Origin: CADCTB01 sp964479465
GTDB lineage: Bacteria; Actinomycetota; Acidimicrobiia; Acidimicrobiales; AC-14
DNA: 64,000 bases
Direction: 5' to 3'
NCBI GenBank assembly: GCA_964479465.1
Contig: CAYZMG010000008.1
Location: forward strand, 28,139 to 92,138
Part shown: positions 25,135-33,153 of the stretch, one piece after another
Position numbering within the stretch: position 1 is the first letter of the stretch
Layout: each line of letters begins with the position of its first letter
Position numbers and translations under genes: made by a program
Notes under the pieces: generated by a model
Databases searched by the model: none
Told to the model about the DNA's origin: nothing
The model's input: the letters and a program-made list of their open reading frames with translations, nothing else

Positions 25135-25831
25135 TTGCAGTTGGGCAGGGGGCCGGCGTCGTTCTTCGACGACGTCGACCGCAGCTACGTCGTCGCCCAG
25201 CTCGAGGGGCGGATGGACGCGCCGGTCGACCTCACCGTCGTCGCCCGGCGCTCGTCGCCCCTGTTGCTGGCGCCGGCCGAGGGCGCCGAGGAGGCGGCCC
25301 GGGCCGAGCGGCTGGCCGTGGAGCTGGCGGCGCTGGAGCCCCTCATCCGCGTCACCGTCATTCCCGACGGCGCCGGCGACGTGCCCGTGCTCACGGTGGC
25401 CAGCCGGGCGTCGGCCGGCGCCGTCCGCTTCGTGGGCGTGCCCCGCGTCAACCTGTTCCGGGCCCTGCTGGAGGCGGTGCGGCGGGCCTCTACTGGCGAT
25501 CACGGGCTGGCCGGCGGCTGGGCGGAAGCGCTGGCCGCGCTCCCCCGATCGGTCCACGCCCGGGTCTTCGCCACCCCCACCTGACCGGGCTGCCCCCCGG
25601 TCGTGGTCACGACCGTCGGGATGGGCCTGGCCAGCGACCGCCTGCACGTCGATGTCGTCGATGGCTTCGCCGGCATGGATCTGGTCCGCGAGTTCGGCGT
25701 CTCCGGCGTGCCCACCGTCGTCCTCGACGATCGGCTCAGCCTGGAGAACCCCTCGCCGGGCGAAACCCTGCTCGAGTTCGTCCTCCACGCCGGCGACAGC
25801 TCGCGGCCGGCGCCGGCGGCGGTGACGGTGC
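25135..25831 (+). CDS. Candidate selenoprotein: PDO-type thioredoxin-fold oxidoreductase with in-frame UGA (U-x-x-C)
   Basis: The frame encodes a two-domain protein like archaeal/bacterial protein disulfide oxidoreductase. Domain 1 (about 1-125) lacks a CxxC. Domain 2 begins HARVFATPT, then a TGA (25582-25584, residue 150), then PGCPPVVVTTVG and FGVSGVPTVVLDD with the cis-proline region. Homologues have TPTCPYCP here, so UGA occupies exactly the first active-site Cys, giving U-P-G-C. Reading continues in the same frame with normal codon use for 246 bases. A hairpin with GG at the loop start lies 14 bases after UGA. Start is TTG 25135 (or 25141), just after an in-frame TAG. The 3' end is lost in an N gap. 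A TGC-to-TGA error or pseudogene is the alternative. Confidence 0.72.
25599..25614 (+). promoter_or_regulatory. Candidate bacterial SECIS hairpin
   Basis: GGTCGT (25599-25604) pairs with ACGACC (25609-25614) around the loop GGTC. The loop starts 20 bases after the UGA and has G in its first two positions, as expected of bacterial SECIS elements read by SelB. The stem is short and no covariation data are available. Confidence 0.5.
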
Positions 25832-25841
25832 NNNNNNNNNN
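25832..25841. other. Assembly gap (10 N) at the 3' end of the thioredoxin-fold gene
   Basis: Ten N bases in GC-rich low-complexity sequence. Together with the gap at 23480 it isolates a 2.3-kb piece carrying the dapB N-terminus, cupin, OsmC and selenoprotein genes. Confidence 0.95.
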
Positions 25842-25901
25842 CGGTGCCGTTCATGGGCTGCGGTCGCCTGACCTGACGAAGCGGCTGCTGAAGCGGTGAC
25901 G

Positions 25902-26471
25902 ATGCCCCGGTTGGTCTCGGTGGGCCTCTGGCTCCTCGCCACCCTGGTGTCGACAGCCATCGTGTGGACGGCCACGTCGACCGTCGCCGCCGACGTCACC
26001 GACCGGCCGGCACCGGTCATACCCCGACGCGACGTGGTCAGCGCGCTGGCGACCGTCCCCCCCACGACGACGACGACGGTGCGGGCGACCACGACGACGA
26101 CCCGGGTGGTCCGCACGACCGTGGCCCGCAACTCCCCGACCACCGCTCCCCCGCCGCCGACGACCCAGCCGGCGGCGCCGGCCACCACCGTGGCCGCACC
26201 CCCGCCGGTGACCGCGCCGCCCACCACCCAGGCGCCGGCGGCCAACACGGCGACGTATCCGACCGCCGGCGGGGTGGTCCGGGTGGCGTGCGACGGCTTC
26301 CTCATCCGTCTCCTGTCAGCCACGCCGGCCGACGGGTGGTCGGCGGTGGTGGTGGCCGGAGGGCCGCTCAACGTGGAAGTGCGCTTCCTGCGGCTCGCTC
26401 AGGTGGCGACGGTGAGGGCGTTCTGCCTCGGCCAGCCCATCCGCTACTTCGGAGAGTTCCCCCGACCCTGA
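25902..26471 (+). CDS. Membrane-anchored or secreted protein with Thr/Pro-rich linker
   Basis: An N-terminal hydrophobic segment (LVSVGLWLLATLVSTAIVW) is followed by a long Thr/Pro/Val-rich linker (about 55-120) and a small C-terminal domain with two cysteines (VACDGF and AFCLGQ) and GGPLNVEVRFLRL. The domain is probably displayed outside the membrane. Start ATG 25902; GTG 25896 is possible. Its 3' end overlaps the histidine-kinase gene on the other strand by 28 bases. It could be an extracytoplasmic partner of that kinase, but this is only position-based. Confidence 0.65.
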   Translation: MPRLVSVGLWLLATLVSTAIVWTATSTVAADVTDRPAPVIPRRDVVSALATVPPTTTTTVRATTTTTRVVRTTVARNSPTTAPPPPTTQPAAPATTVAAPPPVTAPPTTQAPAANTATYPTAGGVVRVACDGFLIRLLSATPADGWSAVVVAGGPLNVEVRFLRLAQVATVRAFCLGQPIRYFGEFPRP

Positions 26472-27772
26472 CCCACCGGGGGGCCGAAAGTCACCTCGAT
26501 GCGGGCGCCGCCCTCGGCCGACCGCCCCGCCGACAGGTGGCCCCCCGACGCCTCCGCCGTCCGGCGCACGATGTCGAGCCCCAGTCCCGTGCCCGAGCCG
26601 CCGCTGGCGCCCCGTTCCGGGAGGCCGCCAGCGGGCAGCCCAGGTCCGGCGTCCGCCACGAACAGCACCCACCGGCCCGCCGCCCCCGGCCTGACGTCGA
26701 CAGAGAACGAGGTCCCGGCCGGCGTGTGGGTGAGGACGTTGTTCAGCAGGGCGTTGAGGCAGACGTCGAGGTCTCGACGTGACACGCCCACCGCCTGGGC
26801 GCCGCCCGGCACGTCCAGCGCCCACCGACGACCCTGTTCGTTGGCCAGGATGGACCAGAAGGCCATGCGTTGGCGGACCGCGTGACCCAGGTCGGCGCTC
26901 GGAGACTCGGCGCCGGCCCGCGCGTCCTGCCCGCTCGCACGAGACTCGTTGATCACGCGGGTCACCACCTCCTCCAGCCGGTCGATGTCCCTGGCGATAC
27001 GCCGGCGGTCCTCCGGCGACGACAGGTTCTCGGCATCGAGGCGCAGCACGGTGAGCGGCGTACGCAGCTGGTGGGACAGGTCGGCCGCCGCCTCCCGCTC
27101 GGCGGCGAGGAGCTCGCCGATCCGGTCGGCCAGCCCGTTGACGGCGACGTCGACCTCGGCGACTTCCGGGGGCCCCGACGGTGGGACCCTTGCGCCCAGC
27201 TCCCCGCGCTGCAGCCGGCGGGTCACCGCCAGCAGCTCGCCCATGGGGCGCACGACCGACAGGGCCAGGCGGTCGGCGAGTGACACCGCGACCACGACAA
27301 CCAGTACACCCACGGCGGCCACGATGGCCCACGTCCGCGCCACCCCCCGGCGCAGCAGCTCGGCGGCCACCCGGACACGCACCACCGTCGTCGCCTGCGG
27401 GTCGGGGCCGGCGATCCCGACGAGGATGTCGCGCCCGCCGCCCGGTCCCGCGGCGGTGAATGACCGGCCCTTGCGGGCCAGCTCCACCTCGGGGTCGATG
27501 GGGACTGGGGCACCCAGCACGGTGCCGTCGGGCAGGTAGACCGTGACCGGCCGGGGGGTGCCGGCGTTGGCCTGCTCGACGAGCTGGGCGATGACGGCGG
27601 ACTGGCCGGACACCGCGCTGATGGCGCCGGCCAGCGAGCGCGACTCCAGCTTGGCCGCGTCGAGCGCCCGGGTGGCGGCCACGACCTGGGTGAGCCAGCC
27701 GAGGGGGACGCAGAAGGCGATCACGATCATGGCGGTGACCGCAGCGGCGGTGACTGCCAGCCGGGTCCTCAC
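26444..27772 (-). CDS. Two-component sensor histidine kinase
   Basis: A 442-residue kinase: N-terminal transmembrane helix, an extracellular sensor of about 120 residues (VTVYLPDGTVLGAPV...), second helix (TWAIVAAVGVLVVVVAVSLA), HAMP domain, dimerisation domain with the phospho-accepting His in DLSHQLRTPL, and an ATPase domain with N-box LNALLNNVLTHTP and G-boxes DAGPGLP and GGSGTGLGLDIV. The GTG start overlaps the response-regulator stop as GTGA, so the pair is translationally coupled. The sensed signal is unknown. Confidence 0.92.
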   Translation of the reverse strand: MRTRLAVTAAAVTAMIVIAFCVPLGWLTQVVAATRALDAAKLESRSLAGAISAVSGQSAVIAQLVEQANAGTPRPVTVYLPDGTVLGAPVPIDPEVELARKGRSFTAAGPGGGRDILVGIAGPDPQATTVVRVRVAAELLRRGVARTWAIVAAVGVLVVVVAVSLADRLALSVVRPMGELLAVTRRLQRGELGARVPPSGPPEVAEVDVAVNGLADRIGELLAAEREAAADLSHQLRTPLTVLRLDAENLSSPEDRRRIARDIDRLEEVVTRVINESRASGQDARAGAESPSADLGHAVRQRMAFWSILANEQGRRWALDVPGGAQAVGVSRRDLDVCLNALLNNVLTHTPAGTSFSVDVRPGAAGRWVLFVADAGPGLPAGGLPERGASGGSGTGLGLDIVRRTAEASGGHLSAGRSAEGGARIEVTFGPPVGQGRGNSPK

Positions 27773-28455
27773 GGCTCGTCAGGGTCGACGAGCATCACGC
27801 CCACACCCCGCACGGTGCGCAGGTAGCGGGGGGAGCGGGCCGATTCGCCCAGCTTGGTGCGCAGCCAGGAGAGGTGGACATCGATCGTCTTCTCCGGGCC
27901 GCCGTAGGGCTGGCGCCAGACGGCGACCAGCAGCTCGCGTTTGGTCACCACCTCGCCCCTTCGGCCGGCCAGGTGCCAGAGCAGGTCGAACTCCTTGCGG
28001 CTGAGGTCGATCGGCGTGCCGTCCACGGTCGCCACCCGCCGGCGGGCGTCAAGGGTGAGACCACCGACCCGGACCGGCTCGTCGCCGTCTTCGGGACGGA
28101 CCCGGCGGAGCACGGCCCGGATGCGGGCGTCGAGCTCGTCGGCGGAGTACGGCTTGACCACGTAGTCATCCGCGCCGGCGTCAAGGGTGCGGATGATCTC
28201 CCGCTCGTCGTCGCGGGCCGTCGCCACGATCACCGGGACGGCACTCACCGCCCGCAGCATCCGCAGCAGCTCCAGGCCGTCGATGTCGGGAAGCCCGAGG
28301 TCGAGGACGACCACGTCCGGACGCCCTTCGACGATGCCGGCCAGTCCGCCGAGCCCGGTGCCGGCGCCGGTCACCACGTGCCCGCGCTCGGTGAGGCCCC
28401 GGTTGACGGCAGCCAGGATCTCGGCGTCGTCCTCGACCACGACCACGGTCGCCAC
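27769..28455 (-). CDS. OmpR-family response regulator
   Basis: A 228-residue regulator with a receiver domain (VVVVEDDAEI; phospho-Asp in VVLDLGLPDIDG; switch residues VATARDD and VKPYS) and a C-terminal winged helix DNA-binding domain (LSRKEFDLLWHLAGRRGEVV; KTIDVHLSWLRTKLGE; LRTVRGVGVML). It is the partner of the kinase that follows with a 4-base overlap. Start is GTG 28455. It is 26 bases from pepR's stop on the same strand, so it may be read from the pnp operon as well. Confidence 0.93.
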   Translation of the reverse strand: MATVVVVEDDAEILAAVNRGLTERGHVVTGAGTGLGGLAGIVEGRPDVVVLDLGLPDIDGLELLRMLRAVSAVPVIVATARDDEREIIRTLDAGADDYVVKPYSADELDARIRAVLRRVRPEDGDEPVRVGGLTLDARRRVATVDGTPIDLSRKEFDLLWHLAGRRGEVVTKRELLVAVWRQPYGGPEKTIDVHLSWLRTKLGESARSPRYLRTVRGVGVMLVDPDEP

Positions 28456-28481
28456 GGCTCGCGACGCTACCGCCGCCCGGC

Positions 28482-29738
28482 TCAGGCGACGCGGGCGGAG
28501 AAGTCGTCCTCGCTGAAGGGGCCGACCACGGCCAGCACCCGCTCGTTGCCGAAGATCCGGTCGGCCACGCGGCGGAGGTCGTCGTGGGTGACGGACTCGG
28601 TTCGGGCCACGACCTCGGCGTAGCTGAGAACCTCGCCGTGGATGAGATGGCCACGGCCGATGCGGTTCATGCGGCCGGCGGAGTCCTCCAGCGACAGGGC
28701 CAGGCTGCCCTTGATGTGGCCCTTGGCCACCGCCAGCTCCCGGTCGGTGATGGGCCCGGTGGCCAGCTTGTCGAGCTCGTCGTCGATCAGCGCCAGCACC
28801 TCCTGGGCCCGCCCGGGCGCAGTGCCGGCGTAGACCGCCAGCGCCCCGCTCTCCAGGTAGGCGGCCCGGTAGGAGAACACCGAGTAGACCAGGCCTCGCT
28901 TCTCGCGGATCTCCTGGAACAGCCGGCTCGACATGCCGCCGCCCAGGATCTGGTTGAGGACCGCCAGGGCGAAGCGGTCATCGTCGTGGCGGTCGATCGA
29001 GCGCATACCGACCACGATGTGGGCCTGCTCGGTGCCGCGGTGCTGCACGACCAGCGGGCGCACGGGAACCAGCGCCGGCCGCTCGCGCGCGGGGGCGGTG
29101 CCGGGCTCGGTGACGCAACGCCGCTGGATGCCGGCGACCAGGCTGTCGTGGTCCAGGTTGCCCGCAGCAGCGACCACGATGCTCGGTGGCTTGTAGCGGG
29201 TGCGGAAATAGTTGGCGATCTGGTCGCGCGTCATGGCCGTGATCGTCGACCGCTCGCCCAGCACCTCGCGCCCGAGCGGGTGGGCCGGGTACAGCGCCTC
29301 GTGCAGCAGCTCGTGGACGAGGTCGGACGGCTCGTCCTCGTGCATGTTGATCTCTTCGAGGATGACCTGGCGCTCGGCGTCGATCTCGTCGGGCCGGAAC
29401 GCCGGCGCCCACATGATGTCTGAGAGGATGTCGAGGCCGAGCTCGAGGTCCTCGTCGATCAGGCGGGTGTAGAAAGCCGTGTACTCCTTGGTGGTGAAGG
29501 CGTTCATGTCACCCCCGACCGCCTCGATGTCCTCGGCGATGGAGTGGGCGCTGCGCTCCTCGGTGCCCTTGAACAGCAGGTGCTCGAGGAAGTGCGAGGC
29601 CCCGGCCTCGACCGGGGTCTCATCACGGCTGCCGGCGTCGACCCAGAAGCCGATGGTCACCGAGTGCGCGTCTGGCATCGCCTCGGTGACCACCCGCATA
29701 CCGTTGTCGAGCGTGTCCGCCCGAATCGTGTCTGCCAT
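28482..29738 (-). CDS. pepR: M16-family zinc peptidase (PepR-like)
   Basis: A processing-peptidase-like enzyme of 418 residues with the inverted zinc motif HFLEHLLF (HxxEH) near residue 48 and the distal Glu in the helix after AEDIEAVGG. The second M16 half (about 220-410) is also present, including GMSSRLFQEIREKRGLVYSV, the substrate-binding R/Y region. It starts immediately after the pnp stop, the same order as pepR and gpsI/pnp in mycobacteria. Cytoplasmic; substrate unknown. Confidence 0.9.
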   Translation of the reverse strand: MADTIRADTLDNGMRVVTEAMPDAHSVTIGFWVDAGSRDETPVEAGASHFLEHLLFKGTEERSAHSIAEDIEAVGGDMNAFTTKEYTAFYTRLIDEDLELGLDILSDIMWAPAFRPDEIDAERQVILEEINMHEDEPSDLVHELLHEALYPAHPLGREVLGERSTITAMTRDQIANYFRTRYKPPSIVVAAAGNLDHDSLVAGIQRRCVTEPGTAPARERPALVPVRPLVVQHRGTEQAHIVVGMRSIDRHDDDRFALAVLNQILGGGMSSRLFQEIREKRGLVYSVFSYRAAYLESGALAVYAGTAPGRAQEVLALIDDELDKLATGPITDRELAVAKGHIKGSLALSLEDSAGRMNRIGRGHLIHGEVLSYAEVVARTESVTHDDLRRVADRIFGNERVLAVVGPFSEDDFSARVA

Positions 29739-32144
29739 CTAGCGGGAGCGCCGCCGGTCACGGTCACGGTTCCGCCGGGGGGCGTCGCTCTCCGGGCGGC
29801 CGGCGGCCACGTCGGCCGGGCCGAGGTCGCCGAACTTCTCCTTGGCCTGAGCCTCGAACTGCGCCTCGAACGACACGAACTCGCGGCCCTCGCCGGCGGT
29901 CTCGGCGGCTGCCGCAGGTGCGCGGTCCCGCGACCGCTCGCGGGCCGGCGGAGCGTCGCCACCGCCGCCGGCCGGGGCGTCGCCGTCCTCACCAACAGGC
30001 GACAGTGCGACCTTCCCCTGGGGGTCGATGTCGTCGACCCGGACGGTGATGTCGCTGCCGAGGCTCACGACGTCCTCGACCCGCTCGACCCTCTTGCCGC
30101 GGCCGAGCTTGGAGATGTGGAGCAGGCCGTCACGGCCGGGGAGGATGTTGACGAAGGCTCCGAACTTGGTGATGTTGACCACCTTGCCGGTGTAGACGTC
30201 GCCCACGTTGGCCCGGGGCGGGTCGAGGATCTGCTCGATCCGCTTCTGCGCCTCGGTGACGGCGGCGCCGTCCTTGGAGCCGATGGTGACGGTGCCGACC
30301 ACGCCGTTGTCGTCGACGTTGATGTCGGCGCCGGTCTCCTGCTGGATGGTGTTGATGACCTTGCCCTTGGGCCCGATGACCTCGCCGATCTTGTCCATCG
30401 GGATCTCGAAGCTGATGATCTTCGGGGCGGTCTCGCGGACCTCGGAGCGGGGCTCGGCGATGGCCGCGTTCATGACCTCGAGCACCTGGAGGCGGGCGTC
30501 ACGGGCCTGGGTGAGGGCCGCGGCCAGCACGTCGGCGGGGATGCCGGCGATCTTGGTGTCGAGCTGGAGGGCGGTCACGAACTCAGCCGTGCCAGCCACC
30601 TTGAAGTCCATGTCGCCGAACGCGTCCTCGGCGCCCAGGATGTCGGTGAGGGTGGTGTACTTGCCCTCGGCGAAGACCAGGCCCATGGCGATGCCGGCTA
30701 CCGGCGCCTTGATGGGCACGCCGGCGTCCATGAGGGAAAGGGTCGAGCCGCAGACCGACGCCATGGATGTGGAGCCGTTGGACGACATGCAGTCGGACAC
30801 GGTCCGGAGGGTGTAGGGGAAGTCCTCGACCGGCGGGACGACGGGCAGCAGGGCCCGCTCGGCCAGCAGGCCGTGGCCGATCTCCCGGCGCTTCGGGCCC
30901 CGCATGAACCCGGTCTCGCCGGTGGCGAAGGGGGCCATGTTGTAGTGGTGCATGTAGCGCTTGGAGTCGTCGATGCCGATGGTGTCGAGCATCTGCTCCA
31001 TGCGGGGCATGCCCAACGTGGCGACGGTGAGGACCTGGGTCTCGCCCCGCTGGAACAGGCCGGAGCCATGCGCGGTGGGGATGAGGCCGACCTCGGCCGA
31101 GAGGGGCCGGATGTCGGTGGGGCCCCGACCGTCGATACGGGCGCCGTCCTCGACGATACGCCGGCGGACGATCTTCTTCTGCAGACTGCGGACGGCGGCC
31201 TTGATCTGCTTCTCGGCCCCCTCGAACTCGGCGCCCAGCTCGGCGATGATGGCGACCGACGCTTCGTCCGTGGCCGCGGTGCGCTCGGCCTTGGACACGA
31301 TCGTCGACGCCTCGGTGACCGGGCCGGTGCCGACCGCGACCACCCGGTTCCAGATCTCGTCGGAGTAGTCGACCTGGGTCTCGAACGGGATGGGGTCCTT
31401 GGCGCCGAACTTGGCCACCAGCTCCTTCTGGAGGTCGATGGACTCCTTGATCGGGCCCTTGGCCGCCTCGAGGCCGGCGGCGATGACCTCCTCGGTCACC
31501 TTCGGCGCGCCCGCTTCGTAGAAGCTCCAGGCGTCCTCGGTGCCTCCCGCCTCGACCATCATGATGGCCACATCACCGTCGTCGAGGGCCCGGCCGGCTA
31601 CCACCAGCTCGAAGGTCGACAGGTCGCCCTCCTGGTAGGTGGGGTGGGGAACCCAGGTGCCGTCGGTGGTGAACGCCATGCGCACGGCGCCGATGGGGCC
31701 CTCGAAGGGGATACCCGAGAGCATGAGGGCGGCGGATGCGCCGTTGATGGCCAGGACGTCGTGGGGGTTCTCCTGGTCGGCGCCCAGGATGGTGGCCACG
31801 ATGTGGACCTCGTTGCGGAAGCCGTCGGGGAACGACGGGCGCAGCGGGCGGTCGATGAGGCGGCAGGTGAGGATGGCCTGGTCGGTGGCCCGGCCCTCCC
31901 GGCGGAAGAACGAGCCGGGGATCTTGCCGGCGGCGTACATCCGCTCCTCGACGTCGACGGTGAGGGGGAAGAAGTCGACTCCCTCTCGGACGCCCTTGGA
32001 GGCGCAGGCGGTGGACAGGACGACGGTGTCGCCGATCCTGGCCACGACGGCGCCGTTGGCCAGCTGGGCCAGCTTGCCGGCCTCGAACGAGAGGGTCTTG
32101 CCGGTGTCCGCAATGGGACCTGATACGGATACGGGATCCGTCAT
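29739..32144 (-). CDS. pnp: Polyribonucleotide nucleotidyltransferase (PNPase)
   Basis: A 3'-5' phosphorolytic exoribonuclease of 801 residues. Order: first RNase PH domain (VVLSTACASK; FFPLTVDVEERMYAAGKIPG), helical domain, second RNase PH domain (GETQVLTVATLG; SNGSTSMASVCG; ISFEIPMDKI), KH domain (VIGPKGKVINTIQQETGADI) and S1 domain (GKVVNITKFGAFVNILPGRDGLLHISK), then an acidic/Arg-rich tail. AAGGAG seven bases before ATG 32144 is the ribosome site, and it can be masked by a hairpin. It follows rpsO, as in most bacteria. Confidence 0.97.
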   Translation of the reverse strand: MTDPVSVSGPIADTGKTLSFEAGKLAQLANGAVVARIGDTVVLSTACASKGVREGVDFFPLTVDVEERMYAAGKIPGSFFRREGRATDQAILTCRLIDRPLRPSFPDGFRNEVHIVATILGADQENPHDVLAINGASAALMLSGIPFEGPIGAVRMAFTTDGTWVPHPTYQEGDLSTFELVVAGRALDDGDVAIMMVEAGGTEDAWSFYEAGAPKVTEEVIAAGLEAAKGPIKESIDLQKELVAKFGAKDPIPFETQVDYSDEIWNRVVAVGTGPVTEASTIVSKAERTAATDEASVAIIAELGAEFEGAEKQIKAAVRSLQKKIVRRRIVEDGARIDGRGPTDIRPLSAEVGLIPTAHGSGLFQRGETQVLTVATLGMPRMEQMLDTIGIDDSKRYMHHYNMAPFATGETGFMRGPKRREIGHGLLAERALLPVVPPVEDFPYTLRTVSDCMSSNGSTSMASVCGSTLSLMDAGVPIKAPVAGIAMGLVFAEGKYTTLTDILGAEDAFGDMDFKVAGTAEFVTALQLDTKIAGIPADVLAAALTQARDARLQVLEVMNAAIAEPRSEVRETAPKIISFEIPMDKIGEVIGPKGKVINTIQQETGADINVDDNGVVGTVTIGSKDGAAVTEAQKRIEQILDPPRANVGDVYTGKVVNITKFGAFVNILPGRDGLLHISKLGRGKRVERVEDVVSLGSDITVRVDDIDPQGKVALSPVGEDGDAPAGGGGDAPPARERSRDRAPAAAAETAGEGREFVSFEAQFEAQAKEKFGDLGPADVAAGRPESDAPRRNRDRDRRRSR

Positions 32145-32146
32145 AT

Positions 32147-32180
32147 GTTGCTCCTTTATGTGTCAGCCAGGAGCAGCAAC
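32147..32180 (-). promoter_or_regulatory. Hairpin masking the pnp ribosome-binding site
   Basis: On the mRNA TGCTCCT (32169-32175) pairs with AGGAGCA (32149-32155), which contains the pnp Shine-Dalgarno sequence; GTTGC and GCAAC can extend the stem with a small bulge. The loop is 13 bases. It would lower pnp translation unless opened. Confidence 0.6.
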
Positions 32181-32276
32181 GGTCAGTTCCCAGTTGTCGG
32201 CCACCCGAACTCGTGTGTCCGAGGAGCTGGCGACTGGCAGCTGACTCTTGCGCCACCCTGCCTGGTGGTATGGAAC

Positions 32277-32296
32277 GAGCGGCCCGCAGGCCGCTC
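32277..32296 (-). promoter_or_regulatory. rpsO-pnp intercistronic hairpin
   Basis: A perfect 8-bp stem, GAGCGGCC with GGCCGCTC, around a 4-base loop, beginning 12 bases after the rpsO stop. There is no U-tract. In E. coli the corresponding region carries an RNase III-processed hairpin used in PNPase autoregulation; a similar function here is inference. Confidence 0.55.
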
Positions 32297-32308
32297 GAAG
32301 AGACTCTG

Positions 32309-32566
32309 TTACCGGCGGAGTCCGAGGCGGGCGATCAGCGCCCGGTAGCGCTCGACGTCATTCTTGCGCACGTAGTCGAGCAGGCGCCGCCGGCGACCGA
32401 CGAGCATGAGGAGGCCTCGCCGGCTGTGGTGGTCCTTCTTGTGCGACTTGAGATGCTCGGTGAGGTGGTTGATGCGCTCCGTGAGGATTGCGATCTGCAC
32501 CTCGGGCGAACCCGTGTCAGTCTCGTGGAGGCGGTACTCGCCGATCGTGGCTGCTTTGTCGGGCAT
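32309..32566 (-). CDS. rpsO: Ribosomal protein S15
   Basis: The 85-residue S15 sequence begins MPDKAATIGEYRLHETDTGS and contains RINHLTEHLKSHKKDHHSRR and GRRRRLLDYVRKNDVERYR, which bind 16S rRNA. Size matches the family (about 88). ATG 32566 is chosen; the open frame upstream has no S15 similarity. Transcribed toward pnp. Confidence 0.97.
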   Translation of the reverse strand: MPDKAATIGEYRLHETDTGSPEVQIAILTERINHLTEHLKSHKKDHHSRRGLLMLVGRRRRLLDYVRKNDVERYRALIARLGLRR

Positions 32567-32673
32567 TGCGGAAGCGCTACCTCGAATTTCAGGGCTCGAT
32601 GGACTCTGGACGCGCCCAAGCGGTCGCCGTGGCGCTGGAACGATGGTACCAGCCCGGTACGCGTCGGGGCTGC

Positions 32674-32694
32674 GACCGGCCCGGTAGGCCGGTC
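32674..32694. repeat. Palindromic repeat GACCGGCC-N5-GGCCGGTC, copy 1
   Basis: A perfect 8-bp inverted repeat with loop CGGTA. A near-identical copy lies at 56699-56719 (loop CGGGA), and similarity continues for about 17 bases beyond (GGTCCCGGCAAGCATCACTGG here). It lies between the divergent rpsO and arfB genes. Confidence 0.6.
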
Positions 32695-32736
32695 CCGGCA
32701 AGCATCACTGGTACACCATCGTGAGATGGTGGACTG

Positions 32737-33153
32737 GTGCCCGAGGACCGCTGGCTGGTGGTGAGCCGCAGCTGCCGCATCCCGCTCGAGGAGCTGGAGT
32801 GGCGGTTTAGCGCGTCCGGCGGGCCGGGTGGCCAGCACGCCAACACCTCCAACACCCGGGCCGAGGTCCGCTTCGACGTGGAGAGCTCGCCGTCGCTCGG
32901 CCCCCGCCAGCGGGCCCGGTTGCTGGAGCGGGTTGGGCCGTCCGTGCGGGTGGTGGCGTCCGACGAGCGCTCGCAGGCCCGCAACCGCGACCTGGCGCTG
33001 CAACGGCTGGCCGCCCGGCTGGCCGAGGGCCTGCGCATCGAGACACCGAGAGTGGCGACCCGCCCCAGCCGGTCAGCGAAGCGGAACCGGGTCGACGAGA
33101 AGCGCCGGCGGGGCGAGACCAAGCGGCTGCGGTCCCGGCCCTCCGACGACTAG
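32737..33153 (+). CDS. arfB: ArfB/YaeJ-like peptidyl-tRNA hydrolase (ribosome rescue)
   Basis: A 138-residue release-factor-like protein: catalytic GGQ in SASGGPGGQHANTSNTRAEV, followed by a class I release-factor fold and a basic C-terminal tail (SAKRNRVDEKRRRGETKRLR) that in ArfB enters the mRNA channel of stalled ribosomes. It has no stop-codon recognition domain. GTG 32737 is the start. The stop shares a CTAG with the stop of the convergent gene. Confidence 0.9.
   Translation: MPEDRWLVVSRSCRIPLEELEWRFSASGGPGGQHANTSNTRAEVRFDVESSPSLGPRQRARLLERVGPSVRVVASDERSQARNRDLALQRLAARLAEGLRIETPRVATRPSRSAKRNRVDEKRRRGETKRLRSRPSDD

Noticed and set aside
25582..25584. The TGA as an ordinary premature stop (pseudogene)
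   Set aside because: Not excluded, but the stop falls exactly on the first active-site Cys, and the downstream frame is intact, so recoding is the better reading.
29544..32123. An 859-codon open frame on the plus strand antisense to pnp
   Set aside because: A shadow of the pnp frame; low-complexity Gly/Ala/Val-rich translation with no domain.
32277..32296. rpsO terminator
   Set aside because: The stem is not followed by a U-tract and pnp lies just downstream; an intercistronic processing hairpin fits better.
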